Under the pieces are notes generated by a model. The model saw nothing but the letters and a program-made list of their open reading frames with translations. It searched no databases and was not told where the DNA came from. DNA of 64,000 nucleotides, taken from assembly GCF_030380735.1 (NCBI RefSeq), contig NZ_JAUDRZ010000004.1:186001-250000 (forward strand). The letters run 5' to 3'. The position numbers and the translations under genes are program-made. The stretch is from Rhizobium sp. S152. GTDB lineage: Bacteria; Pseudomonadota; Alphaproteobacteria; Rhizobiales; Rhizobiaceae. Positions 1 to 10,451 of this stretch are shown in pieces (within the stretch, counting starts at the first letter, position 1; each line of letters starts with the position of its first letter).

Positions 1-1172
1 CGCGCAAGACGCCGCTGCACCAGTGGGAAGAAGCCCACGGCGCGGTGTTCGAGGATGTCGGCAACTGGAAGCGCGCATGGTTCTATCCGCGATCAGGCGA
101 GACGATGCACCAGGCGGTCGCGCGCGAATGCAAGACGGCACGTGACGTGGCCGGCGTGTTCGATGCCTCGACGCTCGGCAAGATCGAAGTGGTCGGGCCC
201 GACGCCGCCGAGTTCATGAACCTGATGTACACCAACGCCTGGGATACACTGAAGCCTGGCAAGTGCCGCTACGGCATCATGACCCGCGAGGACGGCTTCG
301 TTTATGACGACGGCGTCGTCGGGCGTCTGGCCGACGATCGCTTCCACGTGACGACGACGACCGGCGGTGCGCCGCGCGTGTTGAACCACATGGAAGACTA
401 TCTGCAGACCGAATTCCCGCATCTGAAGGTGTGGCTGACGTCGGTGACCGAGCAGTGGGCGGTCATCGCCGTGCAGGGTCCGAAGGCGCGCGAGATCATC
501 GCGCCGCTGGTCGAGGGCGTCGATATCTCCAACGAGGCCTTCCCGCATATGAGCGTTGCCGAGTGCACGGTCATGGGCGTTCCGGCGCGGCTCTTCCGCG
601 TGTCGTTCACCGGCGAGACCGGCTTCGAAATCAACGTGCCGGCCGATTACGGCCAGTCGGTTCTGGAAGCCGTCTGGGCGAACGCCGAGCCGCTCGGCGC
701 CTGCGTCTATGGCACCGAGACGATGCACGTGCTGCGCGCCGAGAAGGGCTATATCATCGTCGGCCAGGATACGGACGGTACGGTCACGCCCGACGATGCC
801 GGTCTCAACTGGGCGGTGTCGAAGAAGAAGACCGACTTCGTCGGCATTCGCGGCCTGAAGCGGCCGGATCTCGTCAAGGAAGGCCGCAAGCAGCTGGTCG
901 GCCTCGTCACCAAGGATCCGACGCTGTTGCTCGAAGAGGGCGCGCAGGTCGTCGCCAACCCGAACGAGCCGAAGCCGATGACGATGCTCGGTCACGTCAC
1001 CTCGTCCTACTGGTCGGAGAACCTCGGCAAGTCGATCGCGTTTGCCCTGGTCGCCGGTGGTCGGGCGCGCAAGGGTGAGACGCTCTACGTGCCGATGCCG
1101 GACAAGACGATCGCGGTCGAAGTGACCGACATGGTGTTCTTTGACAAGGAAGGAGGCCGCATCAATGGCTGA
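1..1172 (+). CDS. soxA: Sarcosine oxidase subunit alpha, C-terminal part (5' end outside the window)
   Basis: Only the C-terminal portion is present; the reading frame is already open at base 3 and has no natural start here. The protein resembles the folate-binding, GcvT-like C-terminal half of the alpha subunit of heterotetrameric sarcosine oxidase, which oxidises sarcosine to glycine and passes the methyl group to tetrahydrofolate. Readable hallmarks are the FTGETGFEINVP block, typical of the aminomethyltransferase fold, and the GRARKGETLYVPM block near the end. The identity is reinforced by the next gene, a gamma subunit that starts inside the last codons of this one (8-nt overlap with an AAGGAGG ribosome site in the alpha coding end). 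This indicates an operon with translational coupling. The family assignment is from memory; the NAD- and FAD-binding half cannot be seen. Confidence 0.9.
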   Translation, partial: RKTPLHQWEEAHGAVFEDVGNWKRAWFYPRSGETMHQAVARECKTARDVAGVFDASTLGKIEVVGPDAAEFMNLMYTNAWDTLKPGKCRYGIMTREDGFVYDDGVVGRLADDRFHVTTTTGGAPRVLNHMEDYLQTEFPHLKVWLTSVTEQWAVIAVQGPKAREIIAPLVEGVDISNEAFPHMSVAECTVMGVPARLFRVSFTGETGFEINVPADYGQSVLEAVWANAEPLGACVYGTETMHVLRAEKGYIIVGQDTDGTVTPDDAGLNWAVSKKKTDFVGIRGLKRPDLVKEGRKQLVGLVTKDPTLLLEEGAQVVANPNEPKPMTMLGHVTSSYWSENLGKSIAFALVAGGRARKGETLYVPMPDKTIAVEVTDMVFFDKEGGRING

Positions 1173-1713
1173 TACGGCAGTTCGCACATCCGTTCTCACG
1201 GGCAAGCAGGGCGGTTCGGCTAGCGTCAGGCTGACGGCAGCGCCTCATGCCACGCGCGTGGCACTGCGCGCTCCCGCGGAATCGCTTTCGGCTCTATCGT
1301 CGGTACTCGGCCTGACCGTTCCCGACGTGCCGAAGACCTCGGCCCGTAAGGATGGACGCTCGGCGCTCTGGCTCGGCCCGGACGAATGGCTCGTCATCGA
1401 CGAGGGCGGCGCCGACATGATGGGGGCACTCAAGGAAAACGGCGTCGTGCATTCGGCGACCGACGTCTCGCACCGCAACGTCGCGATCATCGTCTCCGGC
1501 CCGGGCGCCGAAACCACGATCTCGGCGGGCTGCCCGCAGGACTTGTCGCTCGAAGCCTTCCCCGTCGGCGCCTGCTCTCGTACGCTGTTCGGCAAGGCCG
1601 AGATCGTGCTCTTCCGCACAGAGGAGGATACGTTCCGGGTGGAATGCTGGCGGTCTTTCGCGGATTTCGTCTTCGGCCTGCTCGCCGAGGGCGCGGAAGA
1701 CGCGGGGCACTAA
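1165..1713 (+). CDS. soxG: Sarcosine oxidase subunit gamma
   Basis: This 182-residue protein fits the usual size of the SoxG subunit, which helps hold the alpha subunit's folate domain in the alpha-beta-gamma-delta enzyme. The WLGPDEWLVI motif near residue 75, the TDVSHRNVAI stretch near residue 105, and the FRVECWRSFADFVFGLL end are characteristic. The start at 1165 was chosen because a strong AAGGAGG site lies about 8 bases upstream and because it gives the typical 8-nt overlap with soxA. It is the last gene of the operon: the next coding region starts about 150 bases later and is unrelated. Cytoplasmic; one-carbon and glycine-betaine catabolism. Confidence 0.9.
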   Translation: MADTAVRTSVLTGKQGGSASVRLTAAPHATRVALRAPAESLSALSSVLGLTVPDVPKTSARKDGRSALWLGPDEWLVIDEGGADMMGALKENGVVHSATDVSHRNVAIIVSGPGAETTISAGCPQDLSLEAFPVGACSRTLFGKAEIVLFRTEEDTFRVECWRSFADFVFGLLAEGAEDAGH

Positions 1714-1860
1714 TTAGCTCCCAGTCTGATTTATTGCCAATCGGGGACGGTGCCATCGCGCCGTCCCCGATCCGCTTTCGGTTGTCGGATGGCCGTCATT
1801 CGTGCATCATCGCCGGGCGCGCCCTTATCGGGCGACGCTAACGAATGCGAGGTGTCTTCG

Positions 1861-2256
1861 ATGATGCTGCATCACGTTTCCATCGTTGTCACGGATATCG
1901 ATCGCTCGATCGCCTTCTACCGCGACGTCTTCGGCCTGAAACAGATCGAGCGACCGGCCTTCAGTTCGGTCGGCGCCTGGTTTGCCTGCGGCTCGCAGCA
2001 GATCCATCTGATCGTCAACCCCGAGGGCACGCTGAGGCGCTCCTCGACGATCGACACGGCCGACGGCCATTTCGCGTTTCGAACCGATGAATTCGAGGCG
2101 TGCATCCAAGGGCTGATCGCGAAAGGCTTTCGCGAGGATGCGCCGGATGGCGATCCGTGGCGTCTGCATCTACGCCTCAACGGACCGGCGGGCTTTCCAC
2201 AGGCGTATTTGTTGGATCCGGACAGGAATATCATCGAGGTGAATGGGATGGGGTGA
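1861..2256 (+). CDS. VOC (glyoxalase/bleomycin-resistance) family protein
   Basis: A 131-residue single-domain protein. The N-terminus has the HHVSIVVTDIDRSIAFYRDVFGL signature of the vicinal-oxygen-chelate fold. A metal-ligand-type His sits at residue 4 or 5 and a C-terminal acidic ligand lies in the DPDRNIIEV segment. Members include glyoxalase I, dioxygenases and resistance proteins; nothing here fixes the substrate. The frame stays open upstream, but the ATG pair at 1861/1864, preceded by GCGAGG, gives the standard family N-terminus. Its 3' end overlaps the convergent PIN-toxin gene by 26 bases, so the two genes share terminal sequence on opposite strands. Function beyond the fold is unassigned. 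Confidence 0.8.
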   Translation: MMLHHVSIVVTDIDRSIAFYRDVFGLKQIERPAFSSVGAWFACGSQQIHLIVNPEGTLRRSSTIDTADGHFAFRTDEFEACIQGLIAKGFREDAPDGDPWRLHLRLNGPAGFPQAYLLDPDRNIIEVNGMG

Positions 2257-2707
2257 GGTAGTCGCGAGACCTGCTTCCTCCTTCAGCAGTTATGACATCA
2301 ACGTAGCCGGTCGCCGCCATCGCCAGCATCATCTGGTCGCGCGAAACGATCGGTATCTTTCGGACCCTTGCCGTTGCTATCAGATAGCAGTCGCCCGGGT
2401 CCTTGTGCCCAGTCGCCGCAACGACATCCGCCGCCTCTACCGCGATTTTGTGATTGATTGGGAGAATCCTCGCAGCGGTTTCTCGTACGGCCTTGCGAAA
2501 CCATCTTCCAACGCTGACATCGCCTATATCAGGAGCATTGTTCGGCTTCCGAACTGCGAGCGACAGCTCCCAAGTTGTGATGGGAGACACATACAGATCC
2601 CGATTCTCTTGGCTTTGGCCGATTGCGACGAGAGCCTCATCGGAGAGAGACTGAGTTCCGCTGACGAGCCAGTAGAGTGCGTGCGTGTCGAGCAGAACTC
2701 CCGGCAA
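2231..2707 (-). CDS. PIN-domain toxin, VapC-like
   Basis: A 158-residue PIN-domain protein. The first catalytic aspartate is in LLDTHALYWL, the conserved acidic pair is around SPITTWELSLAV, and the third lies in HKDPGDCYLIATA with the later SRDQMM. This is the full set expected for a metal-dependent VapC-type RNase. The best start is a TTG at 2707, eight bases after the stop of a small upstream gene, because there is no ATG or GTG in frame nearby. Together they form a compact two-gene unit of toxin-antitoxin type. Base composition is less GC-rich than the flanking sox and glg genes, suggesting an accessory module. RNA target unknown. Confidence 0.8.
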   Translation of the reverse strand: MPGVLLDTHALYWLVSGTQSLSDEALVAIGQSQENRDLYVSPITTWELSLAVRKPNNAPDIGDVSVGRWFRKAVRETAARILPINHKIAVEAADVVAATGHKDPGDCYLIATARVRKIPIVSRDQMMLAMAATGYVDVITAEGGSRSRDYLTPSHSPR

Positions 2708-2715
2708 ATCGGCCT

Positions 2716-2886
2716 TTACTTTCGCCGATCTTTCAACGTTTGCGATGAAATCGGCTTGGTCAGATCGACGCCCTTGCGAATCTTCAGGTCGCTATCTTTC
2801 AAGGCGCCGGCGCCACGCACAATGACGGTTTTTCCCGTCTTTGCGTCGCGAACCATAACCGCCGATTGTGCAGAAGATTTTGCCAT
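2716..2886 (-). CDS. Putative antitoxin upstream of the PIN toxin (56 aa)
   Basis: A small basic protein that starts MAKSSAQSAVMVRDAKTG and ends LTKPISSQTLKDRRK. It was found by translating the region directly upstream of the PIN gene. It ends 8 bases before the toxin start on the same strand. Position, size and tight spacing are those of a VapB-type antitoxin. I do not recognise its fold: it lacks a clear AbrB or ribbon-helix-helix pattern, although the MVRDAKTGKTVIV stretch could form a small beta-rich DNA-binding unit. The role is inferred from context only. Confidence 0.6.
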   Translation of the reverse strand: MAKSSAQSAVMVRDAKTGKTVIVRGAGALKDSDLKIRKGVDLTKPISSQTLKDRRK

Positions 2887-3024
2887 GTAGTTATTATAGG
2901 CGATCTGATGAAGGAGGGCGACGTCAACTTTTGGATGTAGTTTCGTGGGCCTAGCGAAGACTGGCTTACTCGCCCGGCTGATCGCGATGCCTGCACCATT
3001 CCCGCTCGTGCCAAAGAGCCGCGG

Positions 3025-3090
3025 CTAGGCCAGGATGGCGATAATGGCCGGGAGGCCGAATGATATGAACAGTAAGGCACCAGAATTCAT
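3025..3090 (-). CDS. Possible 21-aa hydrophobic peptide
   Basis: A very short frame, MNSGALLFISFGLPAIIAIL plus one Ala, is almost wholly hydrophobic, so it could be a single-span membrane peptide. Its ATG overlaps the stop codon of the upstream frameshifted membrane-protein remnant in an ATGA arrangement, typical of coupled genes. The overlap and membrane character argue that it was a real small gene. Its length, and the fact that its upstream partner is broken, leave this uncertain. No family recognised. Confidence 0.3.
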   Translation of the reverse strand: MNSGALLFISFGLPAIIAILA

Positions 3091-3310
3091 GCTCTGAGCC
3101 CCTTCAGCGTTCTTCTCGCCAGAGGATGTAATATCGCGGCGAGCAAAAGCCAACCTACGAGATAGCAGGCAAGCCACCAGCTATATATCTGGACAAAATT
3201 GCCGATGCCATAGAGCACGCCGGCGATCGATGTGACGTGAAGCAGGCGGTCGAAGCCCGGTCCAGCGCATTGGCGAAAAGCTTTGTCTGCTCATTGTATG
3301 CCAAACTCAT
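3087..3310 (-). pseudogene. Frameshifted small membrane protein remnant
   Basis: From the ATG at 3310 the minus strand reads MSLAYNEQTKLFANALDRAS, a plausible N-terminus, but this frame then turns to low-quality sequence and stops at about 3150. A different frame over the second half reads GVLYGIGNFVQIYSWWLACY and LAAILHPLARRTLKGLRA, which looks like membrane-spanning segments with a basic end. It closes with a stop that overlaps the next small frame. The second half has no good start of its own. The simplest reading is one small membrane-protein gene of about 75 residues disrupted by a frameshift and possibly a small loss near 3250. No function is recognised. A sequencing error is the main alternative. 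Confidence 0.45.
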
Positions 3311-3342
3311 CGCCGCCCTCCGAGCGCTCTATCTGATGCCGC

Positions 3343-3828
3343 CTAAACGTCCTCCGGCCGATCCTTCGGGTCGAACTGGATGATGGTGATCCAGCGTGCC
3401 GTCAGCGCCGGCTTGCGTTCGTTTTCGATCTCGATCGAGACGTCGTAAGTGGTCATCAGCATGCCGGCGCCGCGGAAGCGGGCTTCGGCGAGGACGAAAT
3501 GGCCGCGGATACGGGCGCCGACCTTGACTGGAGCGACGAAGCGGACGTTGTCGAAGCCATAGTTGATGCCCATGGTCTGTTCAAGCACCTTGGGCAGGCA
3601 GTTGTAGTTCATGGTCGAGAGCAATGAGAGCGTCAGGAAACCGTGGGCGATCGTGCCGCCGAAGGGGCTTTCGGCGGCGCGCACCGGGTCGACGTGAATG
3701 AACTGGTGGTCGTCGGTTGCATTGGCGAAAGCATCGATCATCGTCTGATCGACGAGGATCCAGTCCGAGAGGCCGGTTTCCGTGCCGATAAGCCCGCGAA
3801 CATCCGCGAGCGAGATTTCCTTGACCAT
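3343..3828 (-). CDS. MaoC-like / NodN-like hydratase family protein
   Basis: A 161-residue hot-dog-fold protein. The hydratase-type motif DDHQFIHVDP (about residues 38-47), followed by GGTIAHGFLTLSLL, is the hallmark of MaoC/(R)-specific enoyl-CoA hydratase relatives, including NodN of rhizobia. Such proteins hydrate enoyl-CoA or bind related thioesters in the cytoplasm; the true substrate is not visible. The start at 3828 (MVKEISLADV) was preferred over an upstream ATG because a GAGGAATCA ribosome site sits just before it. It is transcribed on the minus strand just downstream of glgX but separated by about 85 bases, so it could be a separate unit or the last gene of the glg transcript. Confidence 0.8.
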   Translation of the reverse strand: MVKEISLADVRGLIGTETGLSDWILVDQTMIDAFANATDDHQFIHVDPVRAAESPFGGTIAHGFLTLSLLSTMNYNCLPKVLEQTMGINYGFDNVRFVAPVKVGARIRGHFVLAEARFRGAGMLMTTYDVSIEIENERKPALTARWITIIQFDPKDRPEDV

Positions 3829-3913
3829 TGATTCCTCGTGAAACAGGAGCGGCATAAAGTCTTACATGCGTAATGGGCGATTGCGACAGTCATTTTTCGC
3901 AATGCACAAGAGG

Positions 3914-5875
3914 TCAATTCTCGATCAGAAAAACAACCGAGCGTGGAGCGATCTCGGTATTCAACAAAGGATTTCCAACGCCATCGGAGCTGAGTGTACG
4001 CCAGGATACGCCATCGCCTGATCGCAGGGCGAAAGCTTGCCGGTCGTGCGATCGGTTGAAGAGCACGGCGAGGCGGACGGGCTTGCCACTGTCGTTGTCC
4101 GATGTCGAAAGGATCATGCCCAGCGTTGAGAAATCGGGCGTTTCCCATTCCGATACGGTCATCTTCTCGCCCGAGGGCGATATCCATTCGACGTCGCCCT
4201 CTCCGGTGAAGAAGGAGAAGGTCCGGAAGACGCTGAAACGCTTGCGCAGCGACGAGACGAAGGCGGTGTGCGCGATCAGCGCATCGTCGAGCGAGGCCCA
4301 GTCGACCCAGGTGATCTCGTTGTCCTGGCAATAGGCGTTGTTGTTGCCGTGCTGGCTGCGGCCGCTTTCGTCGCCCGCCGTCAGCATTACCGTGCCTCGG
4401 GTTGCGAAGAGGGTGGAGATCAGCGCCTTCAGGTCGTCGCGGCGTCGCGCGATGATCGAGGGATCGTCGGTCTCGCCCTCGGCGCCATTGTTCCAGGAGT
4501 GATTCTCGTTGTGGCCGTCGCGGTTGTCCTCGCCGTTCGCCTCGTTGTGCTTGCCGCTGTAGGAGACGAGGTCGTTAAGCGTGAAGCCGTCATGAGCGGC
4601 GAGGAAGTTGACGCTGCGGGTAGCGGTGGCGCCGTTGCGTCCGAAAATGTCGGAGGAACCTGCCAAAGCCGAAGCCAGAGCGCCGGTCTTGTAGTGATCG
4701 CCGCGCCAGTAGCACCTAACGTCGTCGCGGACCCGGTCGTTCCATTCGAGGAAGGGGGCGGGGAAATTGCCGAGCTGGTAGCCACCGGGGCCGATGTCCC
4801 AGGGTTCGGCGATCATGACGCGGTCGGCGAGCACGTCGTCCTCAAGCATCGCCTTCAGCGTTTCGCTATGTGCCTCGAAGCCAGTGGCGGTGCGACCAAT
4901 GATCGGCGCGAGGTCGAAGCGGAAACCGTCGATACCGGCATGGAGCACGAAATGGCGAAGCGTATCAATGATCAGTTGGCGGATATAAGGGTGGTCGCAC
5001 GCGACCGTGTTGCCGGTGCCGGTGTCGTTGACGAGCGTGCCGGGTTGACCGGGGACATGGCGCAGCATGCTGAGATTATCGAGGCCGCGCATGGAGAGCG
5101 TCGGGCCGAAGCGGTCGCTCTCGCCGGTGTGGTTGAAGACGAGGTCGAGGATGACGCCGATGCCTTCCTCGTGCAGCTTGGCGACCGTGTCGCGCAGTTC
5201 GGCCACGCCGCCCGGAGCAAGGCGCGGGTCGAGCGCCATGAAGGCGATGGGGTTGTAGCCCCAGCCGTTGGCCAGGCCAAGCGGCGGCAGGTGACGTTCG
5301 TCGATCCAGGCGGTAATCGGCATCAGCTCGATGGCGTCAACGCCGATGCGCTTGAGGTGCGCGATGACCGAGGGGTGGGCGAGTGCCGCGATGGTGCCGC
5401 GCTGGGCTTTCGGCACATCCGGGTGCAGCATGGTGAAGGGGCGGACGGCGACCTCGTATATGAAGCCGCCGGGGCGGAAGATGGGGGGTGTGGGCTTGAC
5501 GTTCACGTCGGGGGTGACGATCGCGCGGGGGACGAGGTGCTGGGTGTCGGCGCCGAATTTCGAGAGCAGCGGGTCGTAGCGTAAGGGGCGGTCGAGCTCT
5601 CTAGCGTAGGGATCGACCAGGAGTTTGGCGGGGTCGAACCAGAGGCCGTCATCGGGGGCGTAGGTGCCGTCGGCGCGGTAGCCGTAGCGGGCGCCAGGGG
5701 CGATGCCCTCGACGAACAGATGGTGGAGATCGTCTTCGCCTCGCGTCATCGGCAGGCGATCGGTTTCGCGGCCGGTGCTGTCGAAGAGGCAGAGGTGGAG
5801 CTTGGTGGCGTCGCGGGAGCGGACGACGAAGGTGGCGCCTGTGGCGGTGAGGGTTACGCCGGAAGAGAACGGCAT
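3914..5875 (-). CDS. glgX: Glycogen debranching enzyme GlgX
   Basis: A 653-residue GH13 enzyme that hydrolyses alpha-1,6 branches left after phosphorylase has trimmed glycogen. The N-terminal beta domain (about 1-140) is followed by the TIM barrel. DGFRFDLAP carries the nucleophile aspartate, MIAEPWDIGPGGYQ the acid/base glutamate and LAAHDGFTLNDLV the third active-site aspartate; the NGEDNRDGHNEN loop is typical of GlgX/isoamylase. Length agrees with bacterial GlgX. It is the final glg gene of the minus-strand cluster, separated from pgm by about 210 bases that hold a RIME-like palindrome, so its expression may differ from that of the upstream genes. Confidence 0.95.
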   Translation of the reverse strand: MPFSSGVTLTATGATFVVRSRDATKLHLCLFDSTGRETDRLPMTRGEDDLHHLFVEGIAPGARYGYRADGTYAPDDGLWFDPAKLLVDPYARELDRPLRYDPLLSKFGADTQHLVPRAIVTPDVNVKPTPPIFRPGGFIYEVAVRPFTMLHPDVPKAQRGTIAALAHPSVIAHLKRIGVDAIELMPITAWIDERHLPPLGLANGWGYNPIAFMALDPRLAPGGVAELRDTVAKLHEEGIGVILDLVFNHTGESDRFGPTLSMRGLDNLSMLRHVPGQPGTLVNDTGTGNTVACDHPYIRQLIIDTLRHFVLHAGIDGFRFDLAPIIGRTATGFEAHSETLKAMLEDDVLADRVMIAEPWDIGPGGYQLGNFPAPFLEWNDRVRDDVRCYWRGDHYKTGALASALAGSSDIFGRNGATATRSVNFLAAHDGFTLNDLVSYSGKHNEANGEDNRDGHNENHSWNNGAEGETDDPSIIARRRDDLKALISTLFATRGTVMLTAGDESGRSQHGNNNAYCQDNEITWVDWASLDDALIAHTAFVSSLRKRFSVFRTFSFFTGEGDVEWISPSGEKMTVSEWETPDFSTLGMILSTSDNDSGKPVRLAVLFNRSHDRQAFALRSGDGVSWRTLSSDGVGNPLLNTEIAPRSVVFLIEN

Positions 5876-5933
5876 GCGATGCTAGGTCCTTGTTCCGGGG
5901 GAATGTTTGATGTGGTTGACGGGGTGCCGTGTG

Positions 5934-6059
5934 GCCCCCTCATCCGACCCTTCGGGCCACCTTCTCCCCGTTGGGGAGAAGGGGAGGTTGGCGCGAGCGG
6001 CCCGCTCCGGGTCTCTTCTCCCCAACGGGGAGAAGGTGGCGGCAGCCGGATGAGGGGGC
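5934..6059. repeat. RIME-like intergenic palindromic element
   Basis: About 126 bases between pgm and glgX form a nested palindrome. The outer arms (GCCCCCTCATCCG and its complement) flank two inner stem units built from TTCTCCCC/GGGGAGAA around 5961-5982 and 6015-6034. This arrangement is typical of the mosaic intergenic repeats (RIME/REP-like) scattered in Rhizobiaceae genomes. It lies inside the glg transcription unit and would form strong hairpins in the mRNA. The family name is given by resemblance, not by comparison with a library. Confidence 0.8.
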
Positions 6060-6084
6060 TGCACGCGCTGAGTTCTCAGAAACG

Positions 6085-7722
<1,638 letters not shown>

Positions 7723-9165
7723 TCACTTGCCTTTCGGGGCGAGGCTTGAATAGAGGGCAGCATAGCGCTCGGCGCTTTTCTCCCACGAAACATCCGATTT
7801 CATGCCCTGCTTTTGCAATTGGGTCCAGACTTTTTGATCGGTGTAGAGATGTAGCGCACGGCGGATCGCGTGCAACAGGCCGGATTTGGTTACAGGCGAG
7901 AATTGTATCCCGGTTGCCACCTTGGCCGCAAGTGCGGCGTGGTTGGCGTCGATGACCGTGTCGTTCAGGCCGCCGGTGCGCGCGACGATCGGAATGCAGC
8001 CGTAGCGCAGGCCGTAAAGCTGCGTCAGGCCGCAGGGCTCGAAACGGGAGGGAATGACGATGGCGTCGCAGCCGGCCTGCATGAGGTGGGACATCGGCTC
8101 GTTGTAGCCGATCGATACGCCGATGCGGCCGGGATGGCGGGCGGCAGCGGCCAGGAGCGATCCCTCGAGCGCGGCATCGCCGGAACCGAGGATCGCAAGC
8201 TTGGCGCCCATCTCGACGATCTCGTCGGCGGAGGCGGCGATCAGGTCCATGCCCTTCTGCCAGGTCAGGCGGCTGATAATGCAGAGGATCGGCGCGCTGT
8301 CATGATGCAGGCCGAAGAAATCGGCGATCGAGGCGCGGTTTTCGGCGCGGTTCTTCAGCGAGGTCGCGGTGTAGTGGGTATGGACGACGGGATCAGTCGC
8401 CGGGTTCCAGATGTCCGCGTCGATGCCATTGACGATGCCGTGCAGGGAATCGATGCGGCTGGCGATGACGCCCTCCAGACCCATGCCGAACTCGGCTTCG
8501 AGGATTTCCTGCGCGTAAGAGGGGCTAACGGTCGTCACCGCATGAGCGGTCTTCAGGCCGCCCTTCAGGAAGCCGATATTGTTGTAATATTCGATGCTCT
8601 CGGTGGAGTAGGCGTGCGGTGGCAGGCGCAGGCCGGGCAGGATCTCGGCGCCGAACTGGCCCTGGAAGGCGATGTTGTGCACGGTGAGCACGCTCGGCAC
8701 TTCCGGCGTCGGGTAGTAGCGCATGTAGACGGAGGTCATCGCCGCCTGCCAGTCATGCGTATGCACGATATCGGGGCGCCAGCCGGGCATCAGGCCCGCG
8801 GCGATCTCCGCACCCGCAAGCGAGAGTGCGGCGAAGCGGCGCCAGTTGTCGGGGTAATCCTTGCCGGTCTGGTCTAGATAGGGGCCGCCCGGGCGATCGT
8901 AATAGCCGGGGGCGTCGAGCACGAGGATATCGAGACCCTCGTGGTGCACTTCCAGCACCGTCGCCGGTTCTCCCAGGAGATCATCGAACCGCAGCCTGAC
9001 GACGGGATCGCGAATGACCTTCATGACGGCGGGATAGCCGGGCATGAGGGTCTTCGTTTCGACGCCGAACCGCTTGAGCGCGATGGGCAGGGCGCCCGCC
9101 ACGTCGGCGAGGCCCCCTGTCTTGATCAATGGGAAGACTTCGGACGAAACCGAAAGAACTTTCAT
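7723..9165 (-). CDS. glgA: Glycogen synthase (ADP-glucose)
   Basis: A 480-residue GT5 glycosyltransferase that adds glucosyl units from ADP-glucose to the growing alpha-1,4 chain. The N-terminal ADP-glucose site is seen in [20 protein letters not shown] (Lys-Thr-Gly-Gly). HTHDWQAAM gives the typical interdomain histidine, and the C-terminal nucleotide site reads [17 protein letters not shown] with the catalytic glutamate, then [10 protein letters not shown]. Length is standard. The gap to glgC upstream is 3 bases and to pgm downstream 6 bases, so translation is probably coupled. Cytoplasmic; it acts together with GlgC and GlgB. Confidence 0.97.
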   Translation of the reverse strand: MKVLSVSSEVFPLIKTGGLADVAGALPIALKRFGVETKTLMPGYPAVMKVIRDPVVRLRFDDLLGEPATVLEVHHEGLDILVLDAPGYYDRPGGPYLDQTGKDYPDNWRRFAALSLAGAEIAAGLMPGWRPDIVHTHDWQAAMTSVYMRYYPTPEVPSVLTVHNIAFQGQFGAEILPGLRLPPHAYSTESIEYYNNIGFLKGGLKTAHAVTTVSPSYAQEILEAEFGMGLEGVIASRIDSLHGIVNGIDADIWNPATDPVVHTHYTATSLKNRAENRASIADFFGLHHDSAPILCIISRLTWQKGMDLIAASADEIVEMGAKLAILGSGDAALEGSLLAAAARHPGRIGVSIGYNEPMSHLMQAGCDAIVIPSRFEPCGLTQLYGLRYGCIPIVARTGGLNDTVIDANHAALAAKVATGIQFSPVTKSGLLHAIRRALHLYTDQKVWTQLQKQGMKSDVSWEKSAERYAALYSSLAPKGK

Positions 9166-9168
9166 CGT

Positions 9169-10431
9169 TTACATATCCAGCTTGTCGATCATCGGCTGCG
9201 TGATGAGGCAAATCCCGCCCTCGGAGCGGCGGAAGCGCTTGGCATCGAGTGTGGGATCCTCGCCGACGATCAACCCTTCCGGAATGATGACGCCATGGTC
9301 GATCACCACATTGCTCAACTGGGCGTGACGGCCGATCTTGACGCTCGGCAGAACCACAGCGCTTTCCAGCCTGGAGTAGGAGTTGGCGCGGACACCGGTG
9401 AACAAAAGGCTGTTGTTCAGCGTCGCGCCCGAGATGATGCAATCGCCTGCGACGACCGAGGACGTAGCCGAACCGCGACGGTCGTCGTCGTCATGGACGA
9501 ACTTCGCCGGGGGAGAGATTTCCGCGTAGGTCCAGATCGGCCAGGACTTGTCGTAGATGTCGAGCTCGGGGACGATTGCCGTCAAGTCGATGTTGGCCTG
9601 CCAGTAGGCATCGATGGTTCCGACATCGCGCCAGTAGGGCTCGTGCTCGAAATCGGAGCGGACGCAGGAATTGGCGAAGCGGTGGGCGACCGCTTTTCCG
9701 TTCTTGACGATGTAAGGGATAATGTCCTTGCCGAAGTCGCGGCTGGAATTCGGGTCGGCCGCATCGCGGCGCAGTTCCTCGATCAGGAACTTGGTGTGGA
9801 AGACGTAGATGCCCATCGAGGCGAAGGCGCTTTCCGGCTTGCCAGGAATGGCCGGCGGATCGGCGGGCTTTTCGACGAAATCGATGATGCGGTCGTTCTC
9901 TTCGACGTGCACCACGCCGAAGCCTGTCGCTTCCATGCGCGGCACTTCGAGGCAGCCGATGGTGACGTCGGCGCCGGAATCCACATGCTGCTGCAGCATG
10001 TACTCGTAGTCCATCTTGTAGACGTGGTCGCCGGCCAGGATGACCATGTATTCGACGCCGTAGTCCTGGATGATGTCGATGTTCTGGAACACCGCGTCGG
10101 CGGTGCCCTCATACCACTGCGTTTCCGACACGCGCTGCGAGGCCGGCAGGATGTCGAAGCTCTCGTTTCGCTCGGGGCGGAAGAAGTTCCAGCCGCGCTG
10201 CATGTGGCGGATCAGCGAGTGCGCTTTGTACTGCGTCGCGACGCCGATGCGGCGGATGCCTGAGTTGAGCGCGTTGGACAGCGCGAAGTCGATGATGCGC
10301 GACTTGCCGCCGAAATAGACCGCTGGCTTGGCGCGGCGGTCGGTGAGTTCCTTCAGGCGGCTTCCCCGGCCGCCGGCGAGAACATAGGCCATTGCATCGC
10401 GGGCAAGTGGCTGAATGCGTTTTTCTACCAT
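9169..10431 (-). CDS. glgC: Glucose-1-phosphate adenylyltransferase
   Basis: A 420-residue ADP-glucose pyrophosphorylase, the committed and allosterically controlled step of glycogen synthesis. The nucleotide-binding loop is [20 protein letters not shown]. The effector and substrate region follows in [19 protein letters not shown], with further hallmarks [12 protein letters not shown] and [12 protein letters not shown]. The C-terminal third is a left-handed beta-helix with hexapeptide-like repeats. Agrobacterium-type enzymes respond to fructose-6-phosphate and pyruvate, which is family knowledge rather than something visible here. It lies 20 bases downstream of glgB and directly before glgA in the same direction. 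Confidence 0.97.
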   Translation of the reverse strand: MVEKRIQPLARDAMAYVLAGGRGSRLKELTDRRAKPAVYFGGKSRIIDFALSNALNSGIRRIGVATQYKAHSLIRHMQRGWNFFRPERNESFDILPASQRVSETQWYEGTADAVFQNIDIIQDYGVEYMVILAGDHVYKMDYEYMLQQHVDSGADVTIGCLEVPRMEATGFGVVHVEENDRIIDFVEKPADPPAIPGKPESAFASMGIYVFHTKFLIEELRRDAADPNSSRDFGKDIIPYIVKNGKAVAHRFANSCVRSDFEHEPYWRDVGTIDAYWQANIDLTAIVPELDIYDKSWPIWTYAEISPPAKFVHDDDDRRGSATSSVVAGDCIISGATLNNSLLFTGVRANSYSRLESAVVLPSVKIGRHAQLSNVVIDHGVIIPEGLIVGEDPTLDAKRFRRSEGGICLITQPMIDKLDM

Positions 10432-10451
10432 TGTTATCCTCCCACCAGTCT

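Noticed and set aside
2243..2890. Plus-strand frame of 215 codons across the toxin-antitoxin locus
   Set aside because: Antisense to the PIN gene and its partner; no motifs or ribosome site.
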